Position numbers and translations under genes: made by a program. The notes below the pieces were generated by a model, which did not search any database, had not been told where the DNA came from, and worked only from the letters and a program-made list of their open reading frames with translations. This document shows positions 51,205 to 64,000 of a stretch of 64,000 bases of DNA, piece by piece. The stretch's first letter is position 1, and each line of letters opens with the position of its first letter. Where the stretch lies: positions 11,250,908-11,314,907 of the forward strand of contig NC_040021.1 in the NCBI RefSeq assembly GCF_000972845.2, written 5' to 3'. Origin of the DNA: Larimichthys crocea (Eukaryota > Chordata > Actinopteri > Sciaenidae).

Positions 51205-54200
51205 CGTGTACATACCTGTCAATTTGCATTTCAAAAGAGCATAATTGCCCAGGGCGGTGGCAGGGGGAGTGTGGCCTCAGGATTCCCCGAGAGCGCCTGT
51301 TGAAGTTAACCAATCATGAGTCTAGCCCCAGCCGAAGCTCCTCTTTCATACGAGCATATTCACACCAACCTCCTCCTGAGTAATAGGCAGGTAGAGCAGT
51401 CATACACCTTTACACACACACACCCATTCACTTCTTGTTGCAGGTTAGGTAACCACCTCCTAAAATCATCCTTTTTTGTCCTGTTCAAGGATAATTTTTA
51501 ATGATTTAATCAGTCATCACCCATTTTTTATTCATAAGGACCAGCACTATGATTACATGCACAAAAAAAAAATCTGGGATAAATCAGCATGAAGTGTTTA
51601 CATGCACTGCGATAATATTTTGGAAACAATATTTCAAGGGTGACTCTGGTTTATTAGATAACAATGGTATGAATTCGGAATTTTTCAGCCATAGATTATT
51701 TCGACTTCCTTATTTTGGTTTTGGCTTTAGTCAGACTTGTTTAGTAATTGTTCTGGATACAGCTACTGCATAAGTAATGGTCTTTCCTTTCATCCCTCCA
51801 CGCTGCCGTCACAGAGATACTTTCCCTGTGCTGTGTCTTTGTCAAGGACATTGTAAAAACCCTTTTCGGAAACCCCGTTAAGTGTATGGCTAAGAAATCT
51901 GTTTACTCTGTCAAAACTTTATCTGTTAATCAGGTTTCTCTTAATCCTCTTGTTCCATGTTGCTACTGTTACCAGGGAAGATAAAACAGGGGAGTTCAAG
52001 AATACTCCTTTTACACAGGACTTTACAACTCTGGAAAGTTATCAGCAGTCATTTGTTCATCTGTCCTGGCACTGTCCTGTTTCACAATAATGCTACCGTA
52101 CAAGGTAGTCTAACTAGAATGCGCAAGTACTAGAGCCAAAAATCATACTAATATTAACAGCTACTATTGGGATATAAATACTGTGGCTATATCAGTTAAT
52201 CTTTCCATACATCTGCCTTTCAATATGTTTTCATTCTCCGTCCATCGTTCTCAGCTTTTTATTTAGTTTTTATCTAAATTTGTCATAATAAATAGGTCGC
52301 TGAAAATGAACACTGCACCAGAGCAACTGGCAGAAAACTCAACGTCACTGCATGAAACAATAATCTTGGTACTTGAGTGCATGTAAACCAGAAACAGGCA
52401 ACATGCATAGCTTTGACTCAACATGTAGAGATGTTGCTTACACAGATGGCCTCGCACATTCTTGCCAGACTCACGGCGGTCCGGTGGGGACGGTCAGGGA
52501 ACGACAGAGGAAACTGAGGTGATGCTGAGTCTGTTACTACATGGACTACAGTCAACTGAAAGGTAAGCTGCCTCGTTGCTGGAAAGACTGATGGCCTGGC
52601 AGAAGTGTTATTTGTCTTGTATTGCTGGGTGAGCCCTCACGTCCACTCAGGAAGAGATGAAAGAGGGACGGACGGTCTGTCTGGGAGAAGTGCTAGCAAT
52701 GTGGTGGAGGACAATCTGTCACCAGCAGTCATCACTTAACTGAGCCCAGAGCTGCACCACTCACTCAATGAGAACCTCACCAGACTTAAATGGGAGCGCT
52801 GGGCAGAGCCAGAAAGAGACATGATTAAAAATATGCATGAAATGAAATGAAATGCAAATCCTTCACTCTTTTACTTTACTACTCAAAAATCGGAATGTAG
52901 GACACAATTTGACAAAAAAAAAAAAAAAAATCACTAGTGTACAAAATTAGAGCAACAACGGAATATTCGAGATGATAAACTACATTTGACTCTTTATTCT
53001 GCCTTTTTCACAAATCCATATCCCATGTTAACACCTGTGTGTTTCACAAACGACACACAAACACACTAGTATCTAATAGAAGCTGGCATTGCACGTGGAG
53101 GTGAAGGACGTGCAGAGGGGCCGCCCTGTCTCGTGACACAATAAATGACTGTGATCCAGGTTCCAGCAAAAACAAGGACTGCTTTTCAATTCCACCTCTT
53201 TTACCCAGATGAATGATGAACCCTAGGTAAGAGGTGCAGTGTTGTGGTATTAATATACATCAGGGGCCAGAGCGGCACACTAAATCAGGAGCCACAGTGC
53301 ATTTGTTATTCTAATGACAAGCAGTAGCCACGTTCGGGGGGCTGTGTGGAGATCCTAAACTGTGAGAGGACTAAACTAAGAAAGACTATGAGTAAAACCA
53401 TGGAAAGGTCTTAAGGAGGAATGACTTGAAGACTAAAACCGTTTTAGTCATCACCGTATGGTGTTTGACGTGCTTTTTACTTTGAGTAGCAACACAGTCA
53501 TCTAAAAATGGATGACAGATAAGGGCCCATATGGCATGCTGGAGTACAATGTTACACTAATCTACACAAATAACACACAAAGGCAATCTCTTTGAGTGCT
53601 AAAATTAAAAATATAACCCAGATGTAACCGCATTTCAATAAAGGCCAGCCACTTCTTAAAATCACATTAAAGGCTCTTTACTTCAAATCACTTTTATTCA
53701 TCTCCGAGGTGTTTTAACTACCAGCTGCTCGTCTGACCCGATGGATCATAAATCAGCTTTCAGAAGAAGATCGAGCGAAAGGGAGAAGAGAAGACGGACG
53801 ATTCTGGTGAACTCTGCGGATTGAATAATCAATACTGACAAAAATAAATGGTTTGACTATTTATCAAAGTCTGTGGTCAGCGCTATAGCAGAATTCCTGT
53901 AATGTATATTTCATACACTTTTATACTCATTGATTACCTGCCCTGTAGTTTGTAAATTACGTGTATATTGATCTGCTCATCACACAGTTGTGGCTTTTAC
54001 TGTCGGCCATTTGTGCCACTGATAAAGAGATCATGACTGAACTCTAATATAAATCTTGAGCCTTTTTTCGGCCAAATTCACGAGGCATTATCAGGCAAAA
54101 TAGATATTAATACACTATTAATGAAGTAATACTTTCATTTCTTGTGTCGATTATCATCGACAACACCTTAACATTTAATTTAATTTGATTTGACTTGCGT

Positions 54201-54567
54201 GAAGAAATTTAAGAAGCTGACAGATTACAAAAAACAGTTCATCATCTACGAGAAAAACTTGAAATTCAAGATTGTTGCAAACATTAATGAATGCTTAGAA
54301 TTTAAATATTAGTTGTCTCTAAATCTTTACCGACTTAAAATTACATTGTGAGACAGGAAAAGGGCAATTCCTGCAGCATTACAAGGTGATTCCTGCAACT
54401 AAAGTCAAAAATATTGATCAAAGGTGATAAATCAAACACAAAGAAATACCAGCGGCAGTCGGGCCAGCCATTTATTCTCATTATCTGAGCTTATGTGTAT
54501 ATTCCATAGGGAGATTGAAGTCAAAAGATGAACAGGAGTGTCCCCGTGATCTCAACAGATTAGACTC

Positions 54568-54593
54568 CGAGAGGGAGAGAGAGAGAGAGAGAG
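54568..54593. repeat. (GA)n tract
   Basis: Purine dinucleotide run GAGAGGGAGAGAGA and onward, about 26 bases. Confidence 0.85.
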
Positions 54594-55449
54594 TTAGGGT
54601 GGGAGGGAGGTTTGGATCAATGGCGCCAGATCAATGATCAATAGGCCGCTCTCACCAATACACTTCCTGCTGACGCTCGGAGCTCTGGTTACACAGATGA
54701 AAATGGGTGGGCAGGGCCAGAGTGTGATGATGATTTATGTTAGCAGGGCAGATGTTTCATTTTGGAGAGAGACTGTCTGATAGACGTGGCTGAATGTCAC
54801 CGCCTGGACAGTGAGTGAGTATTTTAACATTCATACCGACAGACTGCTCTGACCTACTGGTACAAATTATGACTTCCAGAAAGTGGAACACAAACTCACA
54901 AAGAAATTAAGGAGTAGTTTCAGCAGATTTTGAACGATGGTTTCTATTTAAAAGGTAGTCAACACTTAAAAGAGGCTTCAGTGTTCAAGTGAAGTTGATG
55001 TTTGTCATCCAAAATCCAGCAAAATTCATCACCTAAGTGTAGAATTGGGCACCAGAGAGGGAGAAAATTTGACAAAGAGGAGGACGAAGAAGTACTTAAA
55101 GGGTTTAATTTGGACTATCTCGCAAGCAATGTCAAGTAATTTTTAATATGTAAGCCAAAGTATGCTGTTGCAGGCCAAAATCTCTTCTCTACAGACAATA
55201 CACTTAGCTTAGAGGATGCAGTAACTGAAGGGGGGGGGGTAGATAGCAAAAAAGATCAAAATCAATATCAAACTGGCCGGGCAAACGAGAACGAGGCAAT
55301 ATATCATTTCCCTGCGGTAACACAGGTGATATTTTATCATTATAGATTACAAATATACTGTAGTATCGTCATCACAGTTTATTTTATAGAATATCTTGTA
55401 TAGAAGTGACAATGTGGCTAATTTAGGATGAAAATGCAAAAACACATCA

Positions 55450-55537
55450 GTCTGAAATGGTCTTAAAACCAGATATTTCTCTTATGAAGTCATGTCTGAA
55501 ATGGTCTTAAAACCAGATATTTCTCTTATGAAGTCAT
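55450..55537. repeat. 44-base tandem duplication
   Basis: Two adjacent identical-looking copies, 55450-55493 and 55494-55537, starting GTCTGAAATGG. Unrelated in sequence to the other 44-base duplication at 37069. Confidence 0.94.
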
Positions 55538-56799
55538 TAAATCGTCTTTTTTCAGGAAATTCTGAGATTTCTTTCAAAATACATTAAATATGTTGGAAAA
55601 CATGTGAAACGTTTTGAATAATGTATTACTGAAATGTGGAGATGTCCTGGATTTTGTGGGCGGTCCTTAAAGGGTGGCTCGATGACACGCTGAGGCCACC
55701 CTGAGCATACCCCTGCACCCCTAACAGAGAGATAGAGATTAATTCATCAGTGTTTCAAAGTTAGTCATGTCATTTCCTGAACTCATCTAACATGTTTCAG
55801 TCGCTTCAAAACGGCTGCTTGACTGCTCCCACACATTTATTCTTACTTTACACAGACTTTATTAACTGGTACTAAACTTAATTTGTGTCTGACCTCAAAA
55901 CAAAACTGTACCATGATTCAACATTATCTTTCTTCTTTTTGAAACAAGGTGATGATTCAAAAGATGTACAGCTAAATAAATAGACTTTTAATTTAATCGT
56001 GAGCCATAAGTGTGCATATTTCACAGGGTGTGGGTGAGGAGTCGAAGCCATAAGAGCTGCTGCAGTATGTGAATACTCAGAATTTAGGTCACTTGTGTTT
56101 TGCAGCAGTGATTTTATTTGTATACAAAGCTGTGTATTACTGCATGCGTGAATTGGTGTCATGTACTTGCTACAAAGTGTAACTTATGTCACCTAATGTC
56201 TCCTAAAACAAAACACACCTTGCTTACAAGGTTATCCTAACAGAGAATGACAGAAGCAACAGTGACTAAATTCACAATAACTCTTCCCATACTGTGCGCA
56301 GACACGGCGGCGAACATGTATCACATGTGCACACACCCAGACACACAAATTAGGGCCTCGTTTCGACCTGTCAGTCACCCATGCCTCTCACAGCCAAGGT
56401 CTAGTGACAACTGTTAAATCAGAGCACGCCTTCGTCCCTGCCATGGCTAATGCTGTTAACTGCGGAGCAGCATCTCGACTAACACCTCCTGGGTTATTCA
56501 AATTACCCCCAAAAAGGTACCCACTGCACCTTCTGCCCACATGATGCCCAAATCCACAGAGAACAGGCCAGATGAGAGCGTAAAGGACCACCAACCTCCT
56601 ATTTCTCGTCAATTTCATAGTAAAGTGCTAAACTCTCCTTCTGAGCTGTAGTCCATGTCTCTAACCTCTGTGCGTCTGTAACAGGGGAGGAGCTCAGTAA
56701 AGATTATTAAGCCCCCACCCGTCCTCTTCCAGATCCCACCTTAAGTTACCCCTTGCAACTGTGTCCACCCGACTCTTAGCCGTGGTAAATTGGGTTAAC

Positions 56800-56930
56800 G
56801 CTCACTAAGTGTCCCATCGTTAGCGTTGTTAATTGACTACTGCGTGTGATAATTAACAGGGAGCGGACTGCCTACCTCGCTAATCTTATTTAGGTCATTT
56901 GCATTTAAAATGGTTTTGGTCTCTCTGGCA
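56800..56930. promoter_or_regulatory. Candidate conserved non-coding block
   Basis: Repeat-free, with TTGTTAATTGAC, GATAATTAACAG and CATTTGCATTTAAAATGG, giving homeodomain-like and octamer-related (ATTTGCAT) motifs in about 130 bases. No coding frame. Inference from texture only. Confidence 0.2.
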
Positions 56931-58114
56931 AACTGAGAAAAAAAAAACACTCTTGGAAATGCTTGATGGGTGACTCAGAGAGAACAACCACTTGACATAA
57001 AAGCCTGTGAAAGTGGGGTTGATTTTGTGTGAAATGTTGCGATCCAGAACTGTACTTTTAAACTATACTATACAGAAGAAATAAGCATGGTTACAACGCC
57101 AAATTAACATGGAGACCTGATGATTTGAAGTTCTGTAAACTGAACCTGCATGGGTGCATTTACCAAAGACGTGTTGTCCCATAAAAGTTCATCACATCCC
57201 ATTTCTCTTACTAACTAGTGTTGTGAACTCTTAATGTATGAAGGTTGGTTTTGTTGTCGTGCTGTGATACCTCCAGATGAATGTTTCCTTTGTTGAAGCA
57301 CCTTCTGTCCTATTTTGGCAATGACATGAGCGCTCGGTAGCTACAGGGGAGACACACGACTGAGCACTCCTCCTGATTCACACAAGCATTAACACAGCAC
57401 ATTAGCTCGGCGGAGTAGTGGGAATGAAAGATGGGCTAACACCGCTGCCCCAGGCAAAGTGAAGACGTACACTAAAGCCAGCTGCCATCTATTATGGATA
57501 GCCAGTGCCGACCCCCACTGTTGGTGTTACGGGGGTGACAGTGCTGTCCTTGCCGAGGCGTTGACCTTCCTTGGTGGGGAGAGGGCGCTGGGCAGATTAA
57601 AAGTGGACTGGCTCACCGTGCAGTCCAGGCGTGCCCCTGATGTTCTGCCCAGATGGTATCCACACACACTCTTGAACACACACGCACACACACAAGTAAA
57701 TACATACACACACAGTCTGCTGCATCCTGGGAAGGCAGATGTGGGGTACGAACACAGCCACTCCTCAGGGCGCTCAGTCTTCAGAGTCTATACACTCTGC
57801 ATCTACATTTTTTTTTCCCATGCACACGCACACATATTCATGCAGAGCAACACGTGCGCACACACACACGCGCACACACCACACCCCGCATGCAGTCCTC
57901 AGAGGTCTAACCAACCCTCACCTCCTCCGCTCTCCTTCTGAGTGTTTCTCCATCACTTAATTCTGGCTGTATGTATGTGAATCATCCATCACTCACTCAA
58001 TCAGTCCATTGAATTTCATTTAGTGCGGTGTTACACAGGGCATGTGATTGATTCACTGGTACCTTTTCACTGAAGCTTGAATGACACACAATGCTGGTTT
58101 GGAGACGCTTGCGT

Positions 58115-58137
58115 ACACACACACACACACACACACA
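58115..58137. repeat. (CA)n microsatellite followed by TA
   Basis: About eleven CA units followed by TATATAT. Confidence 0.93.
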
Positions 58138-58825
58138 TATATATCGCTTGCTTATACCCTGCTGCACTGGGTCTCCATTGCCAGGGGGAGAGTTGGGTGC
58201 CCACGCTGCCAAAGAAGACCCCTTTGAGATTTACTCAAGGTCGCCATGTCCAGCTGGCTGTGCCAACATCTGTTCAGAATGGCCTCAAGACTGGCATGAG
58301 AGAGGCCTGTCTACGCTGCTTGACCTTGGATCAACGGCCACATTTGGAAAAATAACTGTTTCCACAGTTACTGCTAGCCGACGTTTTATAAAGTCCACAC
58401 ATGGCAAACATGATTTTTTCCCCTTTTCTTTGAATTAATGATCAAAACTTGGTATTACTGAGTTGGGAAAATTTTTAAAAAACTACCAGACTGATATATC
58501 AGCTGATATTAGCTAATTGCAGATATGTCTGTGTATATATCAGTACTGGAATCAGAAATTCATTATCTGTTGAGCTGTAATTCATAAAGCAAATTTCCAA
58601 AACACATAAAAGAGAGTTACAGTATAGCAGTTCTAACTAGAAAAAAGTTAAAGTTGGGAACTTTAAATTAGGTTACAAAGGTTTAAAGGTGGAGGTATGT
58701 GATTCTATTTCAATACAAAATTCAGCAAATATCTCCTCGTGGTCTGCTTAACTGCGTGTTCTGTACATGTGTACTACAGAAAAGAAAGATACTAAAGAAA
58801 AGAAAGATTTGCTGTGTTTCTACTC

Positions 58826-58876
58826 AGAAAATAAATAAGTAAATAAATAATAATAATAAATAAATAAGAAAATAAA
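58826..58876. repeat. AAATA/AAT tetra- and trinucleotide low-complexity tract
   Basis: Imperfect AAATA and AAT repeats (for example AAATAAATAAGTAAATAAAT), consistent with a decayed poly-A-derived simple repeat. Confidence 0.85.
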
Positions 58877-60135
58877 ACGACCGGGCCACATAACACACAC
58901 GTTGTTCCAGCTTACTTTCTAATTTGTTAGCTACAGTAACAGGAGCGTCGCTGTCTGGAGAAGGGTGCGCTCACTCTGAGAAATCGTCTGCATGTTAACT
59001 TCACAGCAACAACTGTAGCTACAGTTTGCTGACCAAACTTACATTACTTGCTGTGTCTTTCGCATTATTTCATAGTATATGTCATGTTATCGTAGTACAC
59101 TCGCAGTGTACTGGAAGTTTTTGAAGCCGATCTGTGGCAATGTTCCTGTACTGGTACACTGGTAGTGACGTGTTTTAATGATTGGTTTGCCAAAGCTCAG
59201 TGAGAGAGCAACTGTAGCAACAGAGTAAGCTACAGCATCGTGGAGTATGGTGAAGGTATATGTCATCAACAGACATTGTCTGTATTTGTGTAATTATTCT
59301 CACTGCCAGTAGGGGGAGAGAAGGTTTCACACTACAGGTTTAAGGCGTGGATATGAACCTCCAGATCTAGTTGACTTAACTATTATACACCAAAACCCAA
59401 CTTAGAATAAAATATGTGGCCAAGATTAGTAGTGTGTGATTTCCCATTTCAGAAATGAAATCTACGTTCTTTCTGACTTGAGGAGTCAGTTAGAAATAAG
59501 AGCAATTTTAATCTGCAACGTCCAGTATTAATGTTTGTGTGAGAGTATTCATGATGGTGGTGAGTATCATCTGCAAAACAAGAGAGAAATATTATTGCAT
59601 TTGCTTTAAGAATTGGAATTTAAAATAAAGCACTGTATAGCACAGTTAAATACAAGTATTAATAATTATATATATATATAAATTCAGCAAGATAATTCGT
59701 AGCTTTGAATACAAGATTTAAGGTTTTATTATGAAGGCATGTTGAAAAAAAATATGTGATTTTTATACATATTCTATAACCACAATGTTTTTATTCTGCT
59801 GCCAAAGGTCATTTTGAAAAATGTAACCTATAATACTTCAGATTTCCCAGTGAGTCTCCGGAATGAAGTAAACATTATTTATATTACATCAGAGTTTCTT
59901 CTCTCGTCTTTATAAAGACAGCAAGTTTCCGAAAGGCAAGCGACATTTATTCATCGCTGCATCAGTAAGTGTTGCCGCTGGTGGACAGAAAAAATGATTG
60001 ACCGCTACCAACACTTTCCTTGTTTTAATTCTTCATGGAGGTTGTTCTCTGCCAGCAAAGCTATCGATTTTTCTATCAAATACGAAAACAGGCATTGTGG
60101 AGAGGCCGCAGAGGTCAGTGTGAATTAGAGAAGAG

Positions 60136-60158
60136 GTGTGTGTGTGTGTGTGTGTGTG
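60136..60158. repeat. (GT)n microsatellite
   Basis: About eleven GT units, followed by a further imperfect GT-rich stretch to about 60215. Confidence 0.93.
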
Positions 60159-63100
60159 GGTATGCGCATGTGTGTGTGCCCGTGTGTATCTCTGTGTGTA
60201 TGTGTGTGTGTGTGAGGGCGTCCCCTCCTCCTCCCCAACATCCTCATTGTCACTCCCCAAAGGCCTCTCTGTTAAATTGGCTGACAGATAATAAGATCAT
60301 ACAGGAGAGTACAGACACAGAGACCTTTGTCCCACAATCCGACAGTCTTACTTCTGGCCTGCATCACAAACACACCGCACGGCGACTACAGCACAAACAC
60401 ACCTGACAGGAATTCAGCTGAACCTTCATAGAGATATTTTGGTGAATTAAAATTTCTTGATTGATTTTAAATTAAATGTCCCTGAGCCTTTTCTACTTTT
60501 GAATTGGCAAATAAAGTTTCATCAAAGTCGAACAGTTACAATATATTACACACATATTGAATTGCGATATTAATTTTCAAGCTGTGTTTTATGTCCTAGC
60601 TGCATACTTATAAGATATACATAACTTTGATTTTATAAATCATGCTGAAAGCAACTGATTGGTGTGAATACATCTAATTAACACACACAGTGCAGTATAC
60701 AATATTAGCACAGGACACAATTTAAACTTTTGATTCTCAGGGACTGACCCCATCCGGAATATTAAGACATACTAAAATTAAATGTGTAAAACATGACTAT
60801 TCATCTACAGAAGTGTGGTCTGTCAGCCACCATGGAGCGACCACTATCCATTAAAAAGAGGCTAAGCAGGCTCGTACTTTTGTTCAATCCAATCCAAAAG
60901 TCCATAATCAGTTAGACACGTATTATTAAAGAAAAACAAACAACATATAACATAACTTGTCATGATGTAACACGGTGAGACGAAACTATACATGACGGTC
61001 AACAGAAAATATTTTGAGCAAGTGGTAAAATCAGGTGAAACCACACGATCACACCTCCTGTGTGCCAATTAGCGGAAATGACAGTGATCCAGAAAACGTG
61101 TGCGATCTAAACAAATGAACAACTCAAGATATATATATATATATGCTACATACATACACATGTTGGCTCCTCCATATCATTCAAATAAAAGATTTACCAT
61201 TGTCTATTGTTTTGGGACCGTCTTCAGTTGTCTACATCAGTCAAACTCAGTAGCTCATCTGTGTTTGTACTACAGTAGCTACTTTTTCTCATTTTCTCCA
61301 AATCTCTTTGCTAGAATCCCAAATGGGCTAATTCTCTTCAACCTCTGCTTTCTTTACATTTATCTATGGTGTTTATATTGAGATGTGCAGCTCTCCTTTC
61401 CCCCCCACAACACCCCTCTATACATCCCCATAGCATGTCCTCGGGCCTTCTGCCCCAAGGGCTCATGGGATATGAATACTCCCTGGGGCTGCTGTTTTCA
61501 CAGCCTGTGAGAGAAGCACTCGAGAGACAGAGAAGGAGAGAGAACAGCAGAGAGGCGGCGGCAGCATTTCTCTGTTTGCTTGATGTCACTATAATGGAAA
61601 TATGCATAAGTGAGAAAAGGCATAGTGGGCCTTTGGGGCCCAAGAAGTACAAATATTTTAATAACAAACACTTTCAGTGTTTGCCTCCTGTAACGGCACT
61701 TGGGTATTATTTCACATTGAATCCAGTCAGTCAGTCAGTGCCGCATTGTGTATGCATAAAGATATAGATGTTTTCTTCTTTTACTGGAAGTGATTTTCAT
61801 GCTGTGGAAAGTTTTTCCTGGTGATATGTCCTTTGGAGAACTGTCATTAATCAAAAGTCAAAGTCACCTCAGATCTCACATTAGAATAGACCAGTTTAGC
61901 TACGGCTGAAATTGCAGCTGACCCCTCTTGCCCTGAGCACTTATTCAAAATCAGCAACACGGCCATAGGGGGCTAAAACAACTAAATTGAGTGAGGTTGC
62001 AAGAAGCTAGTAAGAGTACTGGGGGAAAATACCCAATAAAGCAACGCCAACTGGCAATCTCAAGGGTTTCCTTGAGCTTTCTAATGTCCTGATGGGTGAC
62101 TTATAGCTTTGTGTACGCTATAAATGTAAATGACAAAAGGGGTTATACTGTAGACAATAAGGGGAAAATGAACAAAAAGTGTGGTGTCATGCAAAAGTAG
62201 TAACCTATGTCCAGTGCAAAGTACATGTGGTCAAAAATAGAACTGAAAAACACCTGACAAAAAGGTGGAAACTTCCCAGTTCACAAGGTAAAGGTCGCCC
62301 CTGGCGCTGAAACATAACAGATAGATTGCCGCTGAACCTGCGTGCCTGCAGTTTGGACCCCCGGACATGCAACTTTTATATATTCTGTATTATATATTCT
62401 TAGTATATTGCTGAAGTGGACTGACTGCAAACCTCCAACACTGGCTGGGTGGGACAAAGTTGTTTTTGATATGATACCTATGGAATATCTGACATATAGG
62501 TCAAAATGTATGAGTCGTGTATTTTGTAAGATTTGAACCCCGCTCTTGAAATATAAAGTATTGGTTCTAGACTGGCAAGCACTGTGATGAAGGGTTTGGC
62601 GGATTACAGTTATGATCCGACACATTCACATTGTATGAATAGATAAATGACTTGTGGGGTTACACAGACTGTAACGTATACTTGCTTGAGTGTTAGTGAT
62701 GCTGCACTGTCCAGAAATATAGGAAGTAGATGCTGTCTCTGATGGATCTGCGTCATGCTGTATCATTTCTTCTGTTTTTGATGTGTACCATGGCCTTCCC
62801 CCTTCTTTTTTTTTACTGCTTAACTTGTTTGTTTGTATTTTTGTGTACCTCTTATAGTGAAGTACAAAACTCTGATACTGGCCTTGCTTGGGGACGTATT
62901 CCTCTGCTGTCTCTTTATTGTGCGACACATTCTTCCCCTTTAATATTGTCTTTTTGTCTTTTTATTTTTGTTAAAAGGAAAAATGTTCAACAAAGATATT
63001 GTTTAAAATCAATCAAATCAAAAAACTTTGAACTACTTCAGCCTAAATTAGAAAAATCTCTGTGCTGTCAAAGACAGGAATATTTGATATCTATATCCAT

Positions 63101-64000
63101 ACATATAAAGATGTAACTTTTTTCCCCCAGCAGCTACAGTGTCTCTATGATATATATATGGCAAATGTGCTGTTGGTTTTATAAATAGCATATGATACAG
63201 AAAACCAGACAAATACAGTACATACAGGGCTTCGACCCACTGCATCTGGTATCAGTGAGTTTGCAGATTTTTGTTATCCTCTTGAAATTTCTTGATTTTT
63301 TTTGTTATTCTTGCATTCTCGCTCTCACCATCTGAAAAGAACTCAGTCACGGACAATTAAAGGCCTCGATGTTAGGGGACATTTGTGCCTGTATTCATTG
63401 TGTTTGAGATTGGTAAAAAAGAAAATAAAAGAAAATACAGAAAACAGCTCGGCCAAACAAGTTAGACTCCCTTCTCGGATTTTCATAATGAGCTGTCAGT
63501 CATTTCTCAGTGCCCAACAACTTTCATCTGCCCTGATTCCTCCCAACCTCCCCCATTTATCACTCCTTTCTCTCTTCTGCGACACACTCCTCCGACGCCC
63601 CGTGTCGTTTATCACGTCCGGTGGAATAGAGTTTCTCCAGCTGTCAATTTAGGAAATGGAGTGACGAGCGAGACCCCTGGGACCCCTGCACTAATCTCAG
63701 ACTGCAATGTTACGGAAAATGATGTACATCTCCAGTAGCCAGTTACACTCGCGTCCACGTGAGCACATGTGTACATCAATTACCTGTCTTCGCCCAAAAT
63801 TCATCCTGTCAGTAAACAAACAACTAATCAAACGCGGCAGCGGGGCAAAAGTCACCTCAAGTTATTTATCTCGTGCGGAAATGAGATCACACATTTACCA
63901 CCTTTATAGGACTCTGGAATTTATCCTAAAATGACATTTAAAAAAAAAAAAAAAATGGAAAAACCTCCTGGTCTCTGTTTTACTTTTACAAAGCTGTTCT

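Larger units (their letters stand above)
29830..64000. other. 34 kb upstream of the first coding exon: no second gene recognised
   Basis: This half of the window has no open frame with recognisable protein similarity and no chain of coding exons on either strand. It holds microsatellites, a MITE remnant, a V-SINE-like element, two 44-base tandem duplications, one candidate leader exon and blocks of complex unique sequence. ERR-beta and ERR-gamma genes are known for long 5' non-coding regions with several leader exons, so the region is probably esrrb 5' intron or regulatory DNA. Intergenic DNA is the alternative. Confidence 0.6.

Noticed and set aside
57459..57941. 160-codon plus-strand open frame
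   Set aside because: The second half is a translation of CA-rich repeat (His-Thr runs), and the first half has no known domain.
62520..62545. B-box-like GGTTCAAATC on the minus strand
   Set aside because: No A box at the expected distance and no SINE body, so a chance match.

Overview
The window is 64 kb of vertebrate, almost certainly teleost fish, nuclear DNA. The evidence is interrupted coding sequence with GT-AG introns, many (CA/GT)n microsatellites, tRNA-headed SINEs of the kind common in spiny-rayed fishes, and hAT-type MITE remnants. I see no operons, phage, CRISPR or other prokaryotic features. The only protein-coding gene I can support is an estrogen-related receptor (nuclear receptor family 3B) on the minus strand. 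Six coding exons join in frame to 435 residues plus stop, and every junction is GT-AG. The paralogue is best called esrrb. The N-terminus, hinge and the leucine at the hinge/LBD junction look ERR-beta, while parts of the ligand-binding domain look ERR-gamma.

Layout, left to right on the plus strand. Bases 1-5833 are downstream of the stop codon and should hold the 3' UTR and flank. Bases 5834-29816 hold the coding exons in reverse order: 5834-6078 (LBD end, AF-2), 8615-8884 (LBD middle), 14987-15148 (LBD start), 15502-15612 (DBD C-terminal extension and hinge), 25700-25816 (zinc finger 2), 29414-29816 (N-terminus and zinc finger 1). Introns in transcript order are about 3.6, 10.1, 0.35, 6.1 and 2.5 kb. 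Bases 29830-64000, about 34 kb upstream of the first coding exon, contain no second gene that I can recognise. This stretch is probably the long 5' non-coding part of the locus. It holds a possible 57-base 5' leader exon (34437-34493) and several blocks that look like conserved non-coding DNA.

Repeat content: a tRNA-derived SINE in intron 2 with a 12-base target-site duplication (24798-24992), a V-SINE-like element (about 48645-48878), a LINE-type 3' tail (about 25450-25520), two hAT-like MITE remnants (about 23212-23638 and 33823-34012), a 125-base tandem duplication (7513-7762), two 44-base tandem duplications (37069-37156 and 55450-55537), and at least sixteen dinucleotide tracts. Long open frames elsewhere are mostly translations of CA/GT repeats or chance frames.

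I found no convincing undescribed biological system. The points most worth checking are the mixed beta/gamma character of the receptor, the candidate leader exon, and the candidate regulatory blocks.
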